From positions 62,001-126,000 of the forward strand of contig JAQGNY010000048.1 of NCBI GenBank assembly GCA_028293825.1: 64,000 nt of DNA, written 5' to 3'. A model generated the notes under the pieces. That model saw only the letters and a list, made by a program, of their open reading frames with translations, was not told where the DNA came from and did not search any database. Below, piece by piece: positions 8,753 to 17,457 of this stretch. The translations under genes and the position numbers were made by a program. Each line of letters starts with the position of its first letter. The first letter of the stretch is position 1. Origin of the DNA: Verrucomicrobiaceae bacterium. Its GTDB lineage: Bacteria > Pseudomonadota > Gammaproteobacteria > Pseudomonadales > CAMLJR01.

Positions 8753-9403
8753 TCAGAAAAACACACTGAACCCAGTTCGCAATTCAAGGTTGTTGGTGCG
8801 CTCACTTTCACCAAATGTGCTGCGATTAAATAGATGGTCGCGCGCATCGACATGCCAAGCTAGCCAATCGGTAAGTAATAACCGAAAGCCAACACCGAAA
8901 TTCGCGGTAAACGCGCTATCGCCGGCGAAATCGGTACCGCCGACACCGGCAATTAAATACAGCGCCGAATTGAATGCGTATTTACTGGTGATGAAAACTT
9001 CGCCGGGCAATATATTCCAGCCCACCGACAAATCGTAATATTTGTAATCGCGGTCGGAATCGCTCAACAGCGAAGCGCCACCGCTCAATTTTTCGAAACT
9101 GGTTTTATCGCCTTTCGACATGGCGTAATTGGCTTCGAGAAAAATATCTTCGGTGACGTGGTAGGCGAGCATCACACCTTTGACCGGTTCGCTGCCGAAA
9201 TCCTGAATGCTCAACACGCCGTAATACGCGCCGACTTCAAAATCCTGCGAATCGATTTTAGGTACTTTAAGTTCGCGACGTTGCAAATCAGGTTCAATAA
9301 TCTGATCGGAGCGGGATGGTTTATTCGCATCTTCAGCCCAGCCGTAAACTGCGGTCAGAGAAAATAATGCGGTTAGAAAAAAGCGCTGAATCCGATTTTC
9401 CAT
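8753..9403 (-). CDS. Outer-membrane beta-barrel domain protein (Glt-type)
   Basis: The protein has 216 residues with a signal peptide cut near W-A-E-D. After it come alternating beta strands (for example V-G-A-Y-Y-G-V-L-S and I-F-L-E-A-N-Y-A) and a C-terminal F-F, as outer-membrane barrels end. It resembles the small barrel family first noted in myxobacteria, to which GltA/GltB-like gliding proteins belong. Its start overlaps the end of the upstream SH3b-barrel gene by 31 bp. Together the two barrels look like a paired outer-membrane component for the TolQ/ExbD/AgmX/TPR genes on the other strand. The barrel fold is well supported; the link to Glt is by family resemblance and context. Confidence 0.78.
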   Translation of the reverse strand: MENRIQRFFLTALFSLTAVYGWAEDANKPSRSDQIIEPDLQRRELKVPKIDSQDFEVGAYYGVLSIQDFGSEPVKGVMLAYHVTEDIFLEANYAMSKGDKTSFEKLSGGASLLSDSDRDYKYYDLSVGWNILPGEVFITSKYAFNSALYLIAGVGGTDFAGDSAFTANFGVGFRLLLTDWLAWHVDARDHLFNRSTFGESERTNNLELRTGFSVFF

Positions 9404-10137
9404 TCTTCTACATTCTGGTTAGTTTCTTGATCGGTTAATACTACATAGTTCTTGTACTGCGCGCGCAGTAAAAACCGCCGCGTCAGATAGTAACGAACGC
9501 CAATGCCTGCATCGATTAATCCATCGGACCGATTCGTTGCCTGCACCAATGTCGATTTCGGTTCGGTGTAAACCATGCCGCCGCCGAGCGTTACAAACGG
9601 CGAAATGCGCCACTGCGGAAATGGCTGCATAACTAAACTGCCGGTGGCAATTTTGCCGTTGGAAAAGCTGCCGAAATATTGCGAGCCTTCAATTTCGACC
9701 GAAATATTGCGCGTGAAATGATACGCGCCGTACGCGCTGACAATATCGGCGCCGCCGAAACTGCCGGTCATTAAACCGCCTTCCCAATGCCGCTGTTGAT
9801 ACGCGTCGAAATTCGGATGACTGACGGCTAGCGGCTCGCCGTCGGGCGCGAGTGTTTTCGCCATTTGCGCGATCGACACCCAGCCTTCTTTTTCACGCGG
9901 CGTATCTTTGTTAATGCGGACCTTGATCCAATCGGTGCGTTGTTTCATCGCTTCGACGATCGCACCGCGTTCCGCAATATAAAAAATCGGATAACCGCGA
10001 CCGGGGCCGGTGTGCAATTCAATAAATGGATCGACCACCTTTACCGGCAAATAATTATCGTCGGCGTGAGCGATGCAACCGAAGGCCGTATTCAATAACA
10101 GCAACAGCGCTATTTTTTTTGCGTTGGCAAAAAGCAT
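9373..10137 (-). CDS. SH3b domain fused to outer-membrane beta-barrel
   Basis: The protein has about 254 residues. A signal peptide (to about residue 28) is followed by a bacterial SH3 domain near residues 30-95, with the typical I-E-L-H-T-G-P-G-R-G-Y-P and G-W-V-S-I. After it comes a barrel of antiparallel strands ending F-S-A-F-F. SH3b domains often bind peptidoglycan or peptide stems, so this protein could anchor the barrel to the cell wall. The frame opens at tandem GTG codons (10146), but I chose the ATG at 10137, which gives a normal signal peptide. It shares 31 bp with the second barrel gene. It lies 149 bp after the HzsA-like gene, possibly in the same operon. Confidence 0.8.
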   Translation of the reverse strand: MLFANAKKIALLLLLNTAFGCIAHADDNYLPVKVVDPFIELHTGPGRGYPIFYIAERGAIVEAMKQRTDWIKVRINKDTPREKEGWVSIAQMAKTLAPDGEPLAVSHPNFDAYQQRHWEGGLMTGSFGGADIVSAYGAYHFTRNISVEIEGSQYFGSFSNGKIATGSLVMQPFPQWRISPFVTLGGGMVYTEPKSTLVQATNRSDGLIDAGIGVRYYLTRRFLLRAQYKNYVVLTDQETNQNVEEWKIGFSAFF

Positions 10138-10286
10138 CAACACCACACGATTCTGATAGCGATGGATATGGCGGAAAAACAGCGAAAGCGGATGCAGCGC
10201 GGTAGTCCGGTTATTAGTCTAGCAGTAAGTAGAAATACTGCCGCGCTCTCGCGCACCAACAAAAAGGTCATTGTTTGCATCGATAA

Positions 10287-13109
10287 TTACTGCGCCGCAG
10301 CCGCTTTGACGACGTCGTTATAGTACTGACCGCCGATGTCCAACCACTCGGAAATCAAACGCAGTTCCGCTTTTGTTAATAAATTACTGTGATCGAAACC
10401 TGTTTCACCCGATGTGCCGCAAATGCCGCCCTTAAAGCAGCCGAAAAATCTCGCGCTATTTAAAGAGCCGCCTGCCGACATTACCGGCGCGACCGTGTGT
10501 TGTGTTGTGGTGGTAGTGCCGTCGCTGTTATTTACGATGGTATCTGGAACATCGACTACTGCGCCGCCCATCAATTGTTGTTGTATGTCTTGCGTAAATA
10601 ATTCCGAAAACGACAGCACGCGATCGTTGTCGCGATCGGAGGGCGCGCTGGTCAGATCGAGTTGGCCCTTTGGCACTTGCGCAAGTGCGGCGGCGTCGAC
10701 GGGGCCATGACAGCTGGTGCATTGCATATCGGTCGCGAGCGTGTTGCCGGTGGCATCAACCGTGCGCGATTTATCCCAAATCGGCTGAATGTGCTCGAGA
10801 TAATTAATCACGATGCGACAACTGGGAATCCAATTGGCCTGACACGCATCGGTGGTCGGCGCCACCGGCACTTGGTGCGGATGCGCCGGATCGGTATTGG
10901 TGTAACGGTAATCGAGGTCGGCTGTTTTCAGTGCCACACTCGCATACTCGTCGGTAAAGAAAACATTGACCGACGGTTTGCGCGGCTGTTGATTGGTGGC
11001 CGCATAAATTTCAGCGATGCTTTGGCCCGCGCGATTTCCCGCGAGCGTGACCGAGCCTGCGGAAACTCCGTTGAAATAGCCGCTGCCGTTCGCCCCGGGA
11101 TTGCTATCCAGCGCGGCGCTGTCGTCGCGGCCGTGAGTCAAGGTAACGCTCGCCGGTGTTTGTGCGTTGTGACAGCCGGTGCAACGCACGACTTCGCCGG
11201 CTCGAAATTGCCACCAGACTTTATGTTGAGCCGTGCTGATGCGCTGCGCATTCGCATCGAGAATATTAAATGTGACCGGCACATCGGCCGGCACTTGCAG
11301 TGCGACCGAGCCGTCCGCTTCGATCGGCACGTAACCGATGATCTGCCGTAAATAATTTCCGTTTTGTCCGAACGCAAAATTCGGCACGCGCAAAATTTGA
11401 TTGTTGGCGGCGGGGATTTCATCGTTGCGATCAGGCAGCGGCACACCCTGAATAATTTGCAGAAAACGCGCGCGTCGATTTTGGTACGCGGCGGTATTCA
11501 TCGGATTTGCTTGCGTGGTAATTAAGCCAGCCGGTGCGGCTGCGCCGAAATTACCGATGCCGCCATCGAGGTTGTACACCGAGCGAATATCGAGCACGGC
11601 AAGATTACTCGAGAGCAAATTGTTGTACGTGTTATTGCCGTAATCGAGTAAATCGTTGGTGCCGGTTGCGGTGGGATCAACCGCTCGCGTAATGGTTTTG
11701 GCCGGCGATGCCGCAACGATGTCGGTAAATAAAACGCCTTCCTGCGCAGTGACAATTGGTTTTTGTGTTTTCGCGACCGGATCGAAAATCCATATGCCGT
11801 AAATAAGTGGCGCCGGCAATGCACCCTCGGGCGCTGAAACGCACGGAATAATTTTGCCGGCATCATCGAGTGCGCGACATTGGCTCCACGCAATCAATAA
11901 GCGCCCGCTGCCATCGAATAGCGGCCATACGGCGCCGAATTCGCCGCCGGGAGAAAGCTTTGCCGTGCCCGCTGTTGGATTGGGATTGGTATCTATAACC
12001 ACCGGGTTCGCCGCCAGCGATTGTTGAGCGGTGCCGCCGACGCTGGAGTTTTCCCACGTTGGCTGTGCGTTATCGGAGAAATGCGCGGTATCGATCGCGA
12101 CCAAATCGCCGCCCATGCCGGGAGAAATATACGGGCGCATGATGGTGACCAGACGGCCGTCTTCCATTTCACGCGGTTGACTGAATTGCACCGTCACGGC
12201 GGGATCGCTGCCGGTGTTGTGACTGTTATAGCCATATAAGTAGGAGAGACGCATACCGCTCGGATTGATTGTGTACAAATCCATGCGGTTGTTGCCGCTC
12301 ATATTATCCCAGCGCGTAAATACCAATTTGCCGTTGCGCAATTGTGCTGGTGACAAATCGTGGCTCTGGTTATAGGAAATCTGATCGATGTGCGTGCCGT
12401 CCGCATCCATGATGTGCAGCACACCAGCTTTAATATTGCTGGGTGGTTCGGCCAATCCCGAATAGGCCGGCGAGCCGCTGCTCGATAATTGTTGCCGTGT
12501 TTTCAGTTGCCGGTTGGAAACGAAAACGATGCGCTGATCTTCCAGAAATTGCGGTGCGACATCGCTGCCCTGGCTGCGATTTTTACTGCTGATGACCGCG
12601 TTGATTTGTTTGGTTTTGAAATTGTAAATCCAGATATCCCAACTCGGCTGATCCGGATCATCGATATCCAAATTGCGATCGAGCGGGGCGTGCAATGCGA
12701 AAACCAATTGCGTGCCATCCGGCGACACCGCCAGATCTTTTACATCGTACAAGTCTTCTTTGCCGGCAAATAATGCATCGGTGATATTGGTTTCAACCGC
12801 ATCGGCATCGGCGCGACTACGCACCAATAATTTTGCGCCGGGATGAAACGCGAATGGATCGCGCAGATCGTTAAGTTGCTTATCGGGGATCGGCTGCGTT
12901 GGTGCCGGCCTGCGAATATACGCAATAGGATATTCGACGGTAGCGGGATCGGTGGATTGATTGTCGCCGGCGATGCTGATGCCACCACCGCCGCCTCCGC
13001 CACAGGCGGTTAATAAGAACAGCGCCGCTGCCGCGCAATAGCGCAGCCGTGCAATCTGAAAGCCTGCCTGCATTAATTGGTAGCGCGGCACTTTTAAAAT
13101 CCTATTCAC
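10287..13109 (-). CDS. HzsA-like lipoprotein with PD40 repeats and two c-type heme sites
   Basis: This 940-residue predicted lipoprotein has Cys36 in F-L-L-T-A-C, followed by a Gly tract. Residues of about 85-500 contain beta-propeller PD40/TolB-like repeats (V-S-P-D-G-T and similar). A segment V-P-A-D-V-P-V-T-F-N-I-L-D leads into the first heme motif C-T-G-C-H (643-647), as in the middle domain of hydrazine synthase alpha relatives. A second C-T-S-C-H lies at 797-801. The frame's GTG start has GGAGA nine bases upstream. No hydrazine synthase partners are present, so I read it as an exported electron-transfer or surface protein, not HzsA itself. It is divergent from the heme/LamG/Tat genes that begin at 13545. 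Confidence 0.8.
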   Translation of the reverse strand: MNRILKVPRYQLMQAGFQIARLRYCAAAALFLLTACGGGGGGGISIAGDNQSTDPATVEYPIAYIRRPAPTQPIPDKQLNDLRDPFAFHPGAKLLVRSRADADAVETNITDALFAGKEDLYDVKDLAVSPDGTQLVFALHAPLDRNLDIDDPDQPSWDIWIYNFKTKQINAVISSKNRSQGSDVAPQFLEDQRIVFVSNRQLKTRQQLSSSGSPAYSGLAEPPSNIKAGVLHIMDADGTHIDQISYNQSHDLSPAQLRNGKLVFTRWDNMSGNNRMDLYTINPSGMRLSYLYGYNSHNTGSDPAVTVQFSQPREMEDGRLVTIMRPYISPGMGGDLVAIDTAHFSDNAQPTWENSSVGGTAQQSLAANPVVIDTNPNPTAGTAKLSPGGEFGAVWPLFDGSGRLLIAWSQCRALDDAGKIIPCVSAPEGALPAPLIYGIWIFDPVAKTQKPIVTAQEGVLFTDIVAASPAKTITRAVDPTATGTNDLLDYGNNTYNNLLSSNLAVLDIRSVYNLDGGIGNFGAAAPAGLITTQANPMNTAAYQNRRARFLQIIQGVPLPDRNDEIPAANNQILRVPNFAFGQNGNYLRQIIGYVPIEADGSVALQVPADVPVTFNILDANAQRISTAQHKVWWQFRAGEVVRCTGCHNAQTPASVTLTHGRDDSAALDSNPGANGSGYFNGVSAGSVTLAGNRAGQSIAEIYAATNQQPRKPSVNVFFTDEYASVALKTADLDYRYTNTDPAHPHQVPVAPTTDACQANWIPSCRIVINYLEHIQPIWDKSRTVDATGNTLATDMQCTSCHGPVDAAALAQVPKGQLDLTSAPSDRDNDRVLSFSELFTQDIQQQLMGGAVVDVPDTIVNNSDGTTTTTQHTVAPVMSAGGSLNSARFFGCFKGGICGTSGETGFDHSNLLTKAELRLISEWLDIGGQYYNDVVKAAAAQ

Positions 13110-13544
13110 GCAATGGTATCTCCGCGCGGCGCTGCGCCGCGTATTTCTAAGCTAGCAATAAAATCGAGTTACCGGTTTTTGTTTTTGCGCCGCAACTCTT
13201 TTACCTGTCGATGAACACGTCGTTTTGCTAACTGTGTCGATTTTCGATCAGAACAATTTTGCTTTTTTTCGAATGTTGATCTACGCCAAGTTGCAGCGTT
13301 TTAATTTTTAAAATTTTTTAAATAACTAATGCACAACAGTATAAGCGGCTGACTTTATGCGATGGCTTATTTGCAGTTGTCATTTTTTTGTTCTGTGGGG
13401 AGCTTCACCCTTTGTTTTTTTGCGCACGACTACACTTGCGAAAATATCGATATATGCAGCATAAATTCGATAACGCGGCGCAAAAAATTGGCGCTTTTGA
13501 AAATATCTGAGCGCTTCGATACAGCAAAGACAAAATTTTGGCCT
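13110..13544. promoter_or_regulatory. Divergent control region between the two halves of the island
   Basis: This 435 bp stretch separates the minus-strand HzsA-like gene from the plus-strand operon. It is clearly more A+T-rich than its surroundings, with long T and A runs at 13256-13330 (TTTTTAAAATTTTTTAAATA is one). It must hold the outward promoters of both transcripts. A candidate for the plus strand is TTGCGA (13436-13441) with CATAAA about 18 bases on, but it is weak. The open frame of the next gene extends back to 13362, yet the codon make-up there is not gene-like. I see no recognisable operator. Confidence 0.5.
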
Positions 13545-14762
13545 ATGCGGAAGAAATTGCAAATGGAAGGACTAATAAATTGCCTGCCCGCTTTTCGTCG
13601 GCGCGCGCTGATGACAATTTCGGTGGCGTTATTTGCGTTGCCGGCGGCGGCCGGCTCGCTCGAACAAGCGAAACGAATTCACGATCGCTTAGCGGGTGTT
13701 CCGCCCAGCGCCAGCGTGCTGCTCGATATGAAAAACAAAATCGACAGCAACGATAAAATTGGCGCCGCGTTTGAGGCCATGGACAACAAGGCTTTTTATA
13801 ACGCGACATTGAAAAACTGGGCGGCGCCGTGGACCAACCGCGACGGCGACAAATTTGCGCCGCTCAACGATTACTCCGCAACGGTGATCGGCATCGTGCG
13901 CGATCAACTCGATTATCGCAGCGTGCTTTATGACGACATTCTCTATGTTGGTGAAACCACCGCGCCGGTAACGGCACCGTATTCAAATAGCGATAACGCG
14001 AATTATCAGCAGCTCGAAGCCAACGATGTAAATCTCGGTGACGCTACCAAACTCGTTAAAAAAACGCAGTCACAAGTAACTGGGTTGCCGAGCACCGCCA
14101 CAGCCGGCGTGATTACCTCGCGCGCTGCAGCGCGAGCATTTTTTATCGATGGCACCAATCGCGCGATGTTTCGGTTCACGTTGAAAAATCATTTGTGTAA
14201 CGACATGGAGCAGGTGCAGGAAATTACGCGCCCGAGCGATCGCATTCGCCGCGATGTATCGCGCAGCCCCGGTGGCGACAGCCGTATTTTCATGAACACC
14301 TGTATCGGTTGCCACAGTGGCATGGACCCGATGGCGCAGGCGTTCGCCTATTACAATTATTCGTATCCGGCGCCCGGCAGCGAAGACAGCGGTCATCTGG
14401 AATACACCGTTGGTGTAGTACAGCCGAAATATCACATCAACGAAAATCATTTCATGGAAGGCTACAACACGCCGAACGATCACTGGGATAACTACTGGCG
14501 CTCCGGCCCGAACACCGCGATTTTAGGGTGGGCGGCGGGTGCCGGTTCCGGCGACGGTGCCAAATCGATGGCACAGGAACTCGCCAACAGCGATGCCTTC
14601 GCCGTGTGCAGTGTGAAGAAAGTATTCCAAACCGTTTGTTTGCGCGCGCCAGCTCCCGGCGATCAAAGCGCGTTCACCGCGATGCTCACCAGTTTCAAAA
14701 CCAACAACTACAACTTGAAACACACCTTCGCGGAAGCGGCGGTGTATTGCGCCGGGAATTAA
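13545..14762 (+). CDS. Secreted single-heme c-type protein
   Basis: The protein has about 405 residues. The frame is open from 13362, but the part before 13545 is A+T-rich and unlike a signal peptide. A start at ATG 13545 or 13563 places R-R-R-A-L before a hydrophobic run ending A-A-A-G, a normal Sec signal. One heme-binding motif, C-I-G-C-H (253-257), is followed by S-G-M-D-P, a form also seen in planctomycete-type cytochrome-like domains. The rest is not recognised. It ends 15 bp before the LamG lipoprotein gene and begins the plus-strand operon. A role as an exported electron-transfer or heme-sensing protein is inferred only from the motif. Confidence 0.75.
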   Translation: MRKKLQMEGLINCLPAFRRRALMTISVALFALPAAAGSLEQAKRIHDRLAGVPPSASVLLDMKNKIDSNDKIGAAFEAMDNKAFYNATLKNWAAPWTNRDGDKFAPLNDYSATVIGIVRDQLDYRSVLYDDILYVGETTAPVTAPYSNSDNANYQQLEANDVNLGDATKLVKKTQSQVTGLPSTATAGVITSRAAARAFFIDGTNRAMFRFTLKNHLCNDMEQVQEITRPSDRIRRDVSRSPGGDSRIFMNTCIGCHSGMDPMAQAFAYYNYSYPAPGSEDSGHLEYTVGVVQPKYHINENHFMEGYNTPNDHWDNYWRSGPNTAILGWAAGAGSGDGAKSMAQELANSDAFAVCSVKKVFQTVCLRAPAPGDQSAFTAMLTSFKTNNYNLKHTFAEAAVYCAGN

Positions 14763-14777
14763 TGGAATTTGAACGCC

Positions 14778-17441
14778 ATGAAGCCAACCACACAGTTCGA
14801 GGGAATGCGCGTTGCCGGGGTAGTGCTGTTGGCCGCGCTGAGTTTTATGCTGGCCGCGTGCGGTGGCAGCGGCGGCGGCAATAGTGCCAATCCTGCGCCG
14901 GTGCAAACGCCCGGTGGCGATGTCTCTGGTTTTCAATATAAAGGTCCGCGGGCACAATCGCCGGAAGTCCAATTATTTCAAACCGCGTTCTATAACAATG
15001 TGGTGCCGCATTGCGGCGGTTGTCACACCAACGGCGGTCAGGGCAAAACGGCGTTTGCCGATGTTGGCGATGTAAACGCAGCCTACAACGCGGCGCTCAC
15101 CGTGGTGAATTTACAAACGCCATCGACCTCTAAAGTGGTCGATCGGGTGGCGAGCGGTCACAACTGTTGGGACGTTTCCAATGCGGCATGCCGCACCCAA
15201 ATGCAGGGCTATGTCGAAGCCTGGGCAACCGGCGGCGGCGCTTCGTCGACCTCGGTAAAACTCACTGCGCCAGCAGATCGCGATCCGAACGGGCCCGACA
15301 TTAATGGCGATGGTGTCGGCGATGGCTTCAGAAGTTTTCCCGATCTCGCCACGTACAGCTCATCGAATTTATACGGTATGGTTAAGCAATATTGCAGCCG
15401 TTGTCACTCGGATACTTCCTCGGTTAAACAGCAACCGTATTTCGGTTCCGATAATGCAGCGACATCGTTCGCCGCCATTCAAAGCAAAATCGATTTAAAC
15501 GATCCGGCGCTGACGCTGACGACGCTGAAAGCAAAATCGCGCTTGGTCGTGCGTCTGCGCGATGAGTTCCACAATTGCTGGACCACCAATTGCGCAAACG
15601 ATGCGGCAGCGATGCAAAGTGCTATTCGCGAATTGGCGCAGCAGAGCCCGTTGAGTTTATTGAGCAGCGGCGCTTATCGCAGTCAAGGCCAGACACTGGG
15701 TGACGGCATCGTCGGCACCAGCGGCGGTCGCTTCGAGTTTTATCAAATCGCGCAGTGGCGCTTTCTCGAAGGCGAAGGCAATGCAGCGGCGGACACCAGC
15801 GGCGTTTCTCCGGCAATTACGCTGACGTTGAATGGCGTGGAAGGTGACGCCGGCGATTATCACTGGGTCGGCGGCGGCGGTATTCAATTCAATGGCGCGG
15901 TCGCTTACGGCAATGCGGCAGCGAGCAAAAAGCTGTTCGATAAAATTGCGCCGGTCGGTGCATACAGTATTGAAGCATGGGTACTGCCGTCGAATACCGC
16001 CGATGAAAATCGCGAAATAGTGGCCTATGGCGACGGCGCCGCCAATCGCAATTTCATGCTCGGCCAGACCATGTACAACTATGACTATTACAACCGCAGC
16101 AGCGTCACTAACAGCAGCGGCATGGTCGGTCAGAAAAAATTCGCGACGCCCGATAACAAAGAAGTTTTGCAGGCGGCGTTGCAGCATGTTGTCGCCACAT
16201 ACGACAGCGTCGGCGGCCGCAAAATTTATGTCGATGGTGAATTGGCCAGCGATGCCTACCCGAGCGATCTCGGCACGCTCGCCAACGATTGGTTGTCGAG
16301 CTATGAAGTCGTGCTCGGCAATACCTTGGCGAAAGGAGCCTCGTTCAATGGCGCGCTGCGGATGGTATCGATTCATAACCGCGCGCTGACGCTCGATCAG
16401 GTTAAGCAGAATTTCGCGGTTAAACCCGGCGAAAAACGCTATGTGATGTTTAACATTTCGCAAATTGCGGGCATGCCGGCGAGTTGTACCGCAGGTGGCG
16501 CGAGTAATTGTTTCGTCTATTTCGAAGTGAGTCAGTACGACAATTACGCGTACCTGTTTAACAAACCGTATTTCATCAGTTTGAATTCGGACATCAGCGA
16601 TCTAAATGGCTTGACGCTGAAAGGAATTCGTATCGGCGTAAACGGCAAATTATCCGCCGTCGGTCAGTCCTTCATTCCGGTGAAAACCACCGTCTCCACC
16701 GCTAATTATGTGCCGGGCATTGAGCCCGGTAGCGGCGTGTTGCTGTCAGATCTCGGCACGGTAATTCCAAAACTGGCAGGCGCCGACGCCGATCTGTTTT
16801 ATCTGGAGTTCGATCAGATCGGCTCGAGTAACGCCGACCAAACACCGGCGCCGATTGTGTTGTCGTTTGCCTATGTACTCGATGGTTCCGACACAGCGCT
16901 TGGGGTTGGCTGGCGCACCTTTGATGACATCAGCGCGGCGTTTTCGCAATTGACCGGCGTGCCGTTGACCGCATCGACCGGCATCAATTTCGATAACACA
17001 TCCACGCCGGTAACTGTCGGAGCGATGTTCAATGGCCTGCGCTCGCAATTGCCGGCGGTCGAGGATTACCCGGCGTATCTGTCGTCGCATCAGACCTCGG
17101 TGACGCAACTCGCGATCGGTTATTGCAGCGCCCTAATGCGCAACGACACCATGCGCCAAAGTTTTTTCACGAATCCCAGCCCGGCAAATTTCCGCAGCGA
17201 CTGGTCGGCTAATTTAATTAATCCGCTGGTGAATAAATTCATGAGTGGCGGCGGTCTTGCCAGCGCACCGGCCAATGCGCAAATCAGCGCCGAATTATTA
17301 AATCTGATTACGTATCCGACCACCGATGCAACCCGCAAAGCAGGCATGTGCAGTAGCGGTTGCGACGATGCACATACGCTAAATGCCGCCACCGCCGCCT
17401 GTGCCGCCGCGCTGGCGAATGCATCGATCACGCTGCAGTGA
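14778..17441 (+). CDS. Two-heme lipoprotein with LamG domain
   Basis: The protein has about 887 residues. Its lipoprotein signal has a Cys in M-L-A-A-C followed by Gly/Ser. Two similar modules follow, each starting with a heme motif (C-G-G-C-H at 79-83; C-S-R-C-H at 206-210) and ending with H-N-C-W plus a further Cys and a W-A or L-A helix. A LamG/concanavalin-like domain spans about 370-540 (Y-S-I-E-A-W-V-L; H-V-V-A-T-Y-D; R-K-I-Y-V-D-G-E-L). The C-terminal 340 residues are unrecognised. LamG domains bind carbohydrate or protein ligands, so this is probably a surface-exposed heme protein. ATG 14778 is chosen over TTG 14769. The Tat-exported protein follows 16 bp downstream. Confidence 0.8.
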   Translation: MKPTTQFEGMRVAGVVLLAALSFMLAACGGSGGGNSANPAPVQTPGGDVSGFQYKGPRAQSPEVQLFQTAFYNNVVPHCGGCHTNGGQGKTAFADVGDVNAAYNAALTVVNLQTPSTSKVVDRVASGHNCWDVSNAACRTQMQGYVEAWATGGGASSTSVKLTAPADRDPNGPDINGDGVGDGFRSFPDLATYSSSNLYGMVKQYCSRCHSDTSSVKQQPYFGSDNAATSFAAIQSKIDLNDPALTLTTLKAKSRLVVRLRDEFHNCWTTNCANDAAAMQSAIRELAQQSPLSLLSSGAYRSQGQTLGDGIVGTSGGRFEFYQIAQWRFLEGEGNAAADTSGVSPAITLTLNGVEGDAGDYHWVGGGGIQFNGAVAYGNAAASKKLFDKIAPVGAYSIEAWVLPSNTADENREIVAYGDGAANRNFMLGQTMYNYDYYNRSSVTNSSGMVGQKKFATPDNKEVLQAALQHVVATYDSVGGRKIYVDGELASDAYPSDLGTLANDWLSSYEVVLGNTLAKGASFNGALRMVSIHNRALTLDQVKQNFAVKPGEKRYVMFNISQIAGMPASCTAGGASNCFVYFEVSQYDNYAYLFNKPYFISLNSDISDLNGLTLKGIRIGVNGKLSAVGQSFIPVKTTVSTANYVPGIEPGSGVLLSDLGTVIPKLAGADADLFYLEFDQIGSSNADQTPAPIVLSFAYVLDGSDTALGVGWRTFDDISAAFSQLTGVPLTASTGINFDNTSTPVTVGAMFNGLRSQLPAVEDYPAYLSSHQTSVTQLAIGYCSALMRNDTMRQSFFTNPSPANFRSDWSANLINPLVNKFMSGGGLASAPANAQISAELLNLITYPTTDATRKAGMCSSGCDDAHTLNAATAACAAALANASITLQ

Positions 17442-17457
17442 GAGTGAGAAAAAAATC

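Noticed and set aside
10287..13109. Calling this gene a hydrazine synthase subunit
   Set aside because: HzsB and HzsC are absent, the protein is a lipoprotein, and the context is an envelope motor, not anammox metabolism.
15657..16463. 268-codon minus-strand frame opposite the LamG lipoprotein gene
   Set aside because: It is a shadow frame produced by codon bias; the product is Arg/Ile-rich with no family.
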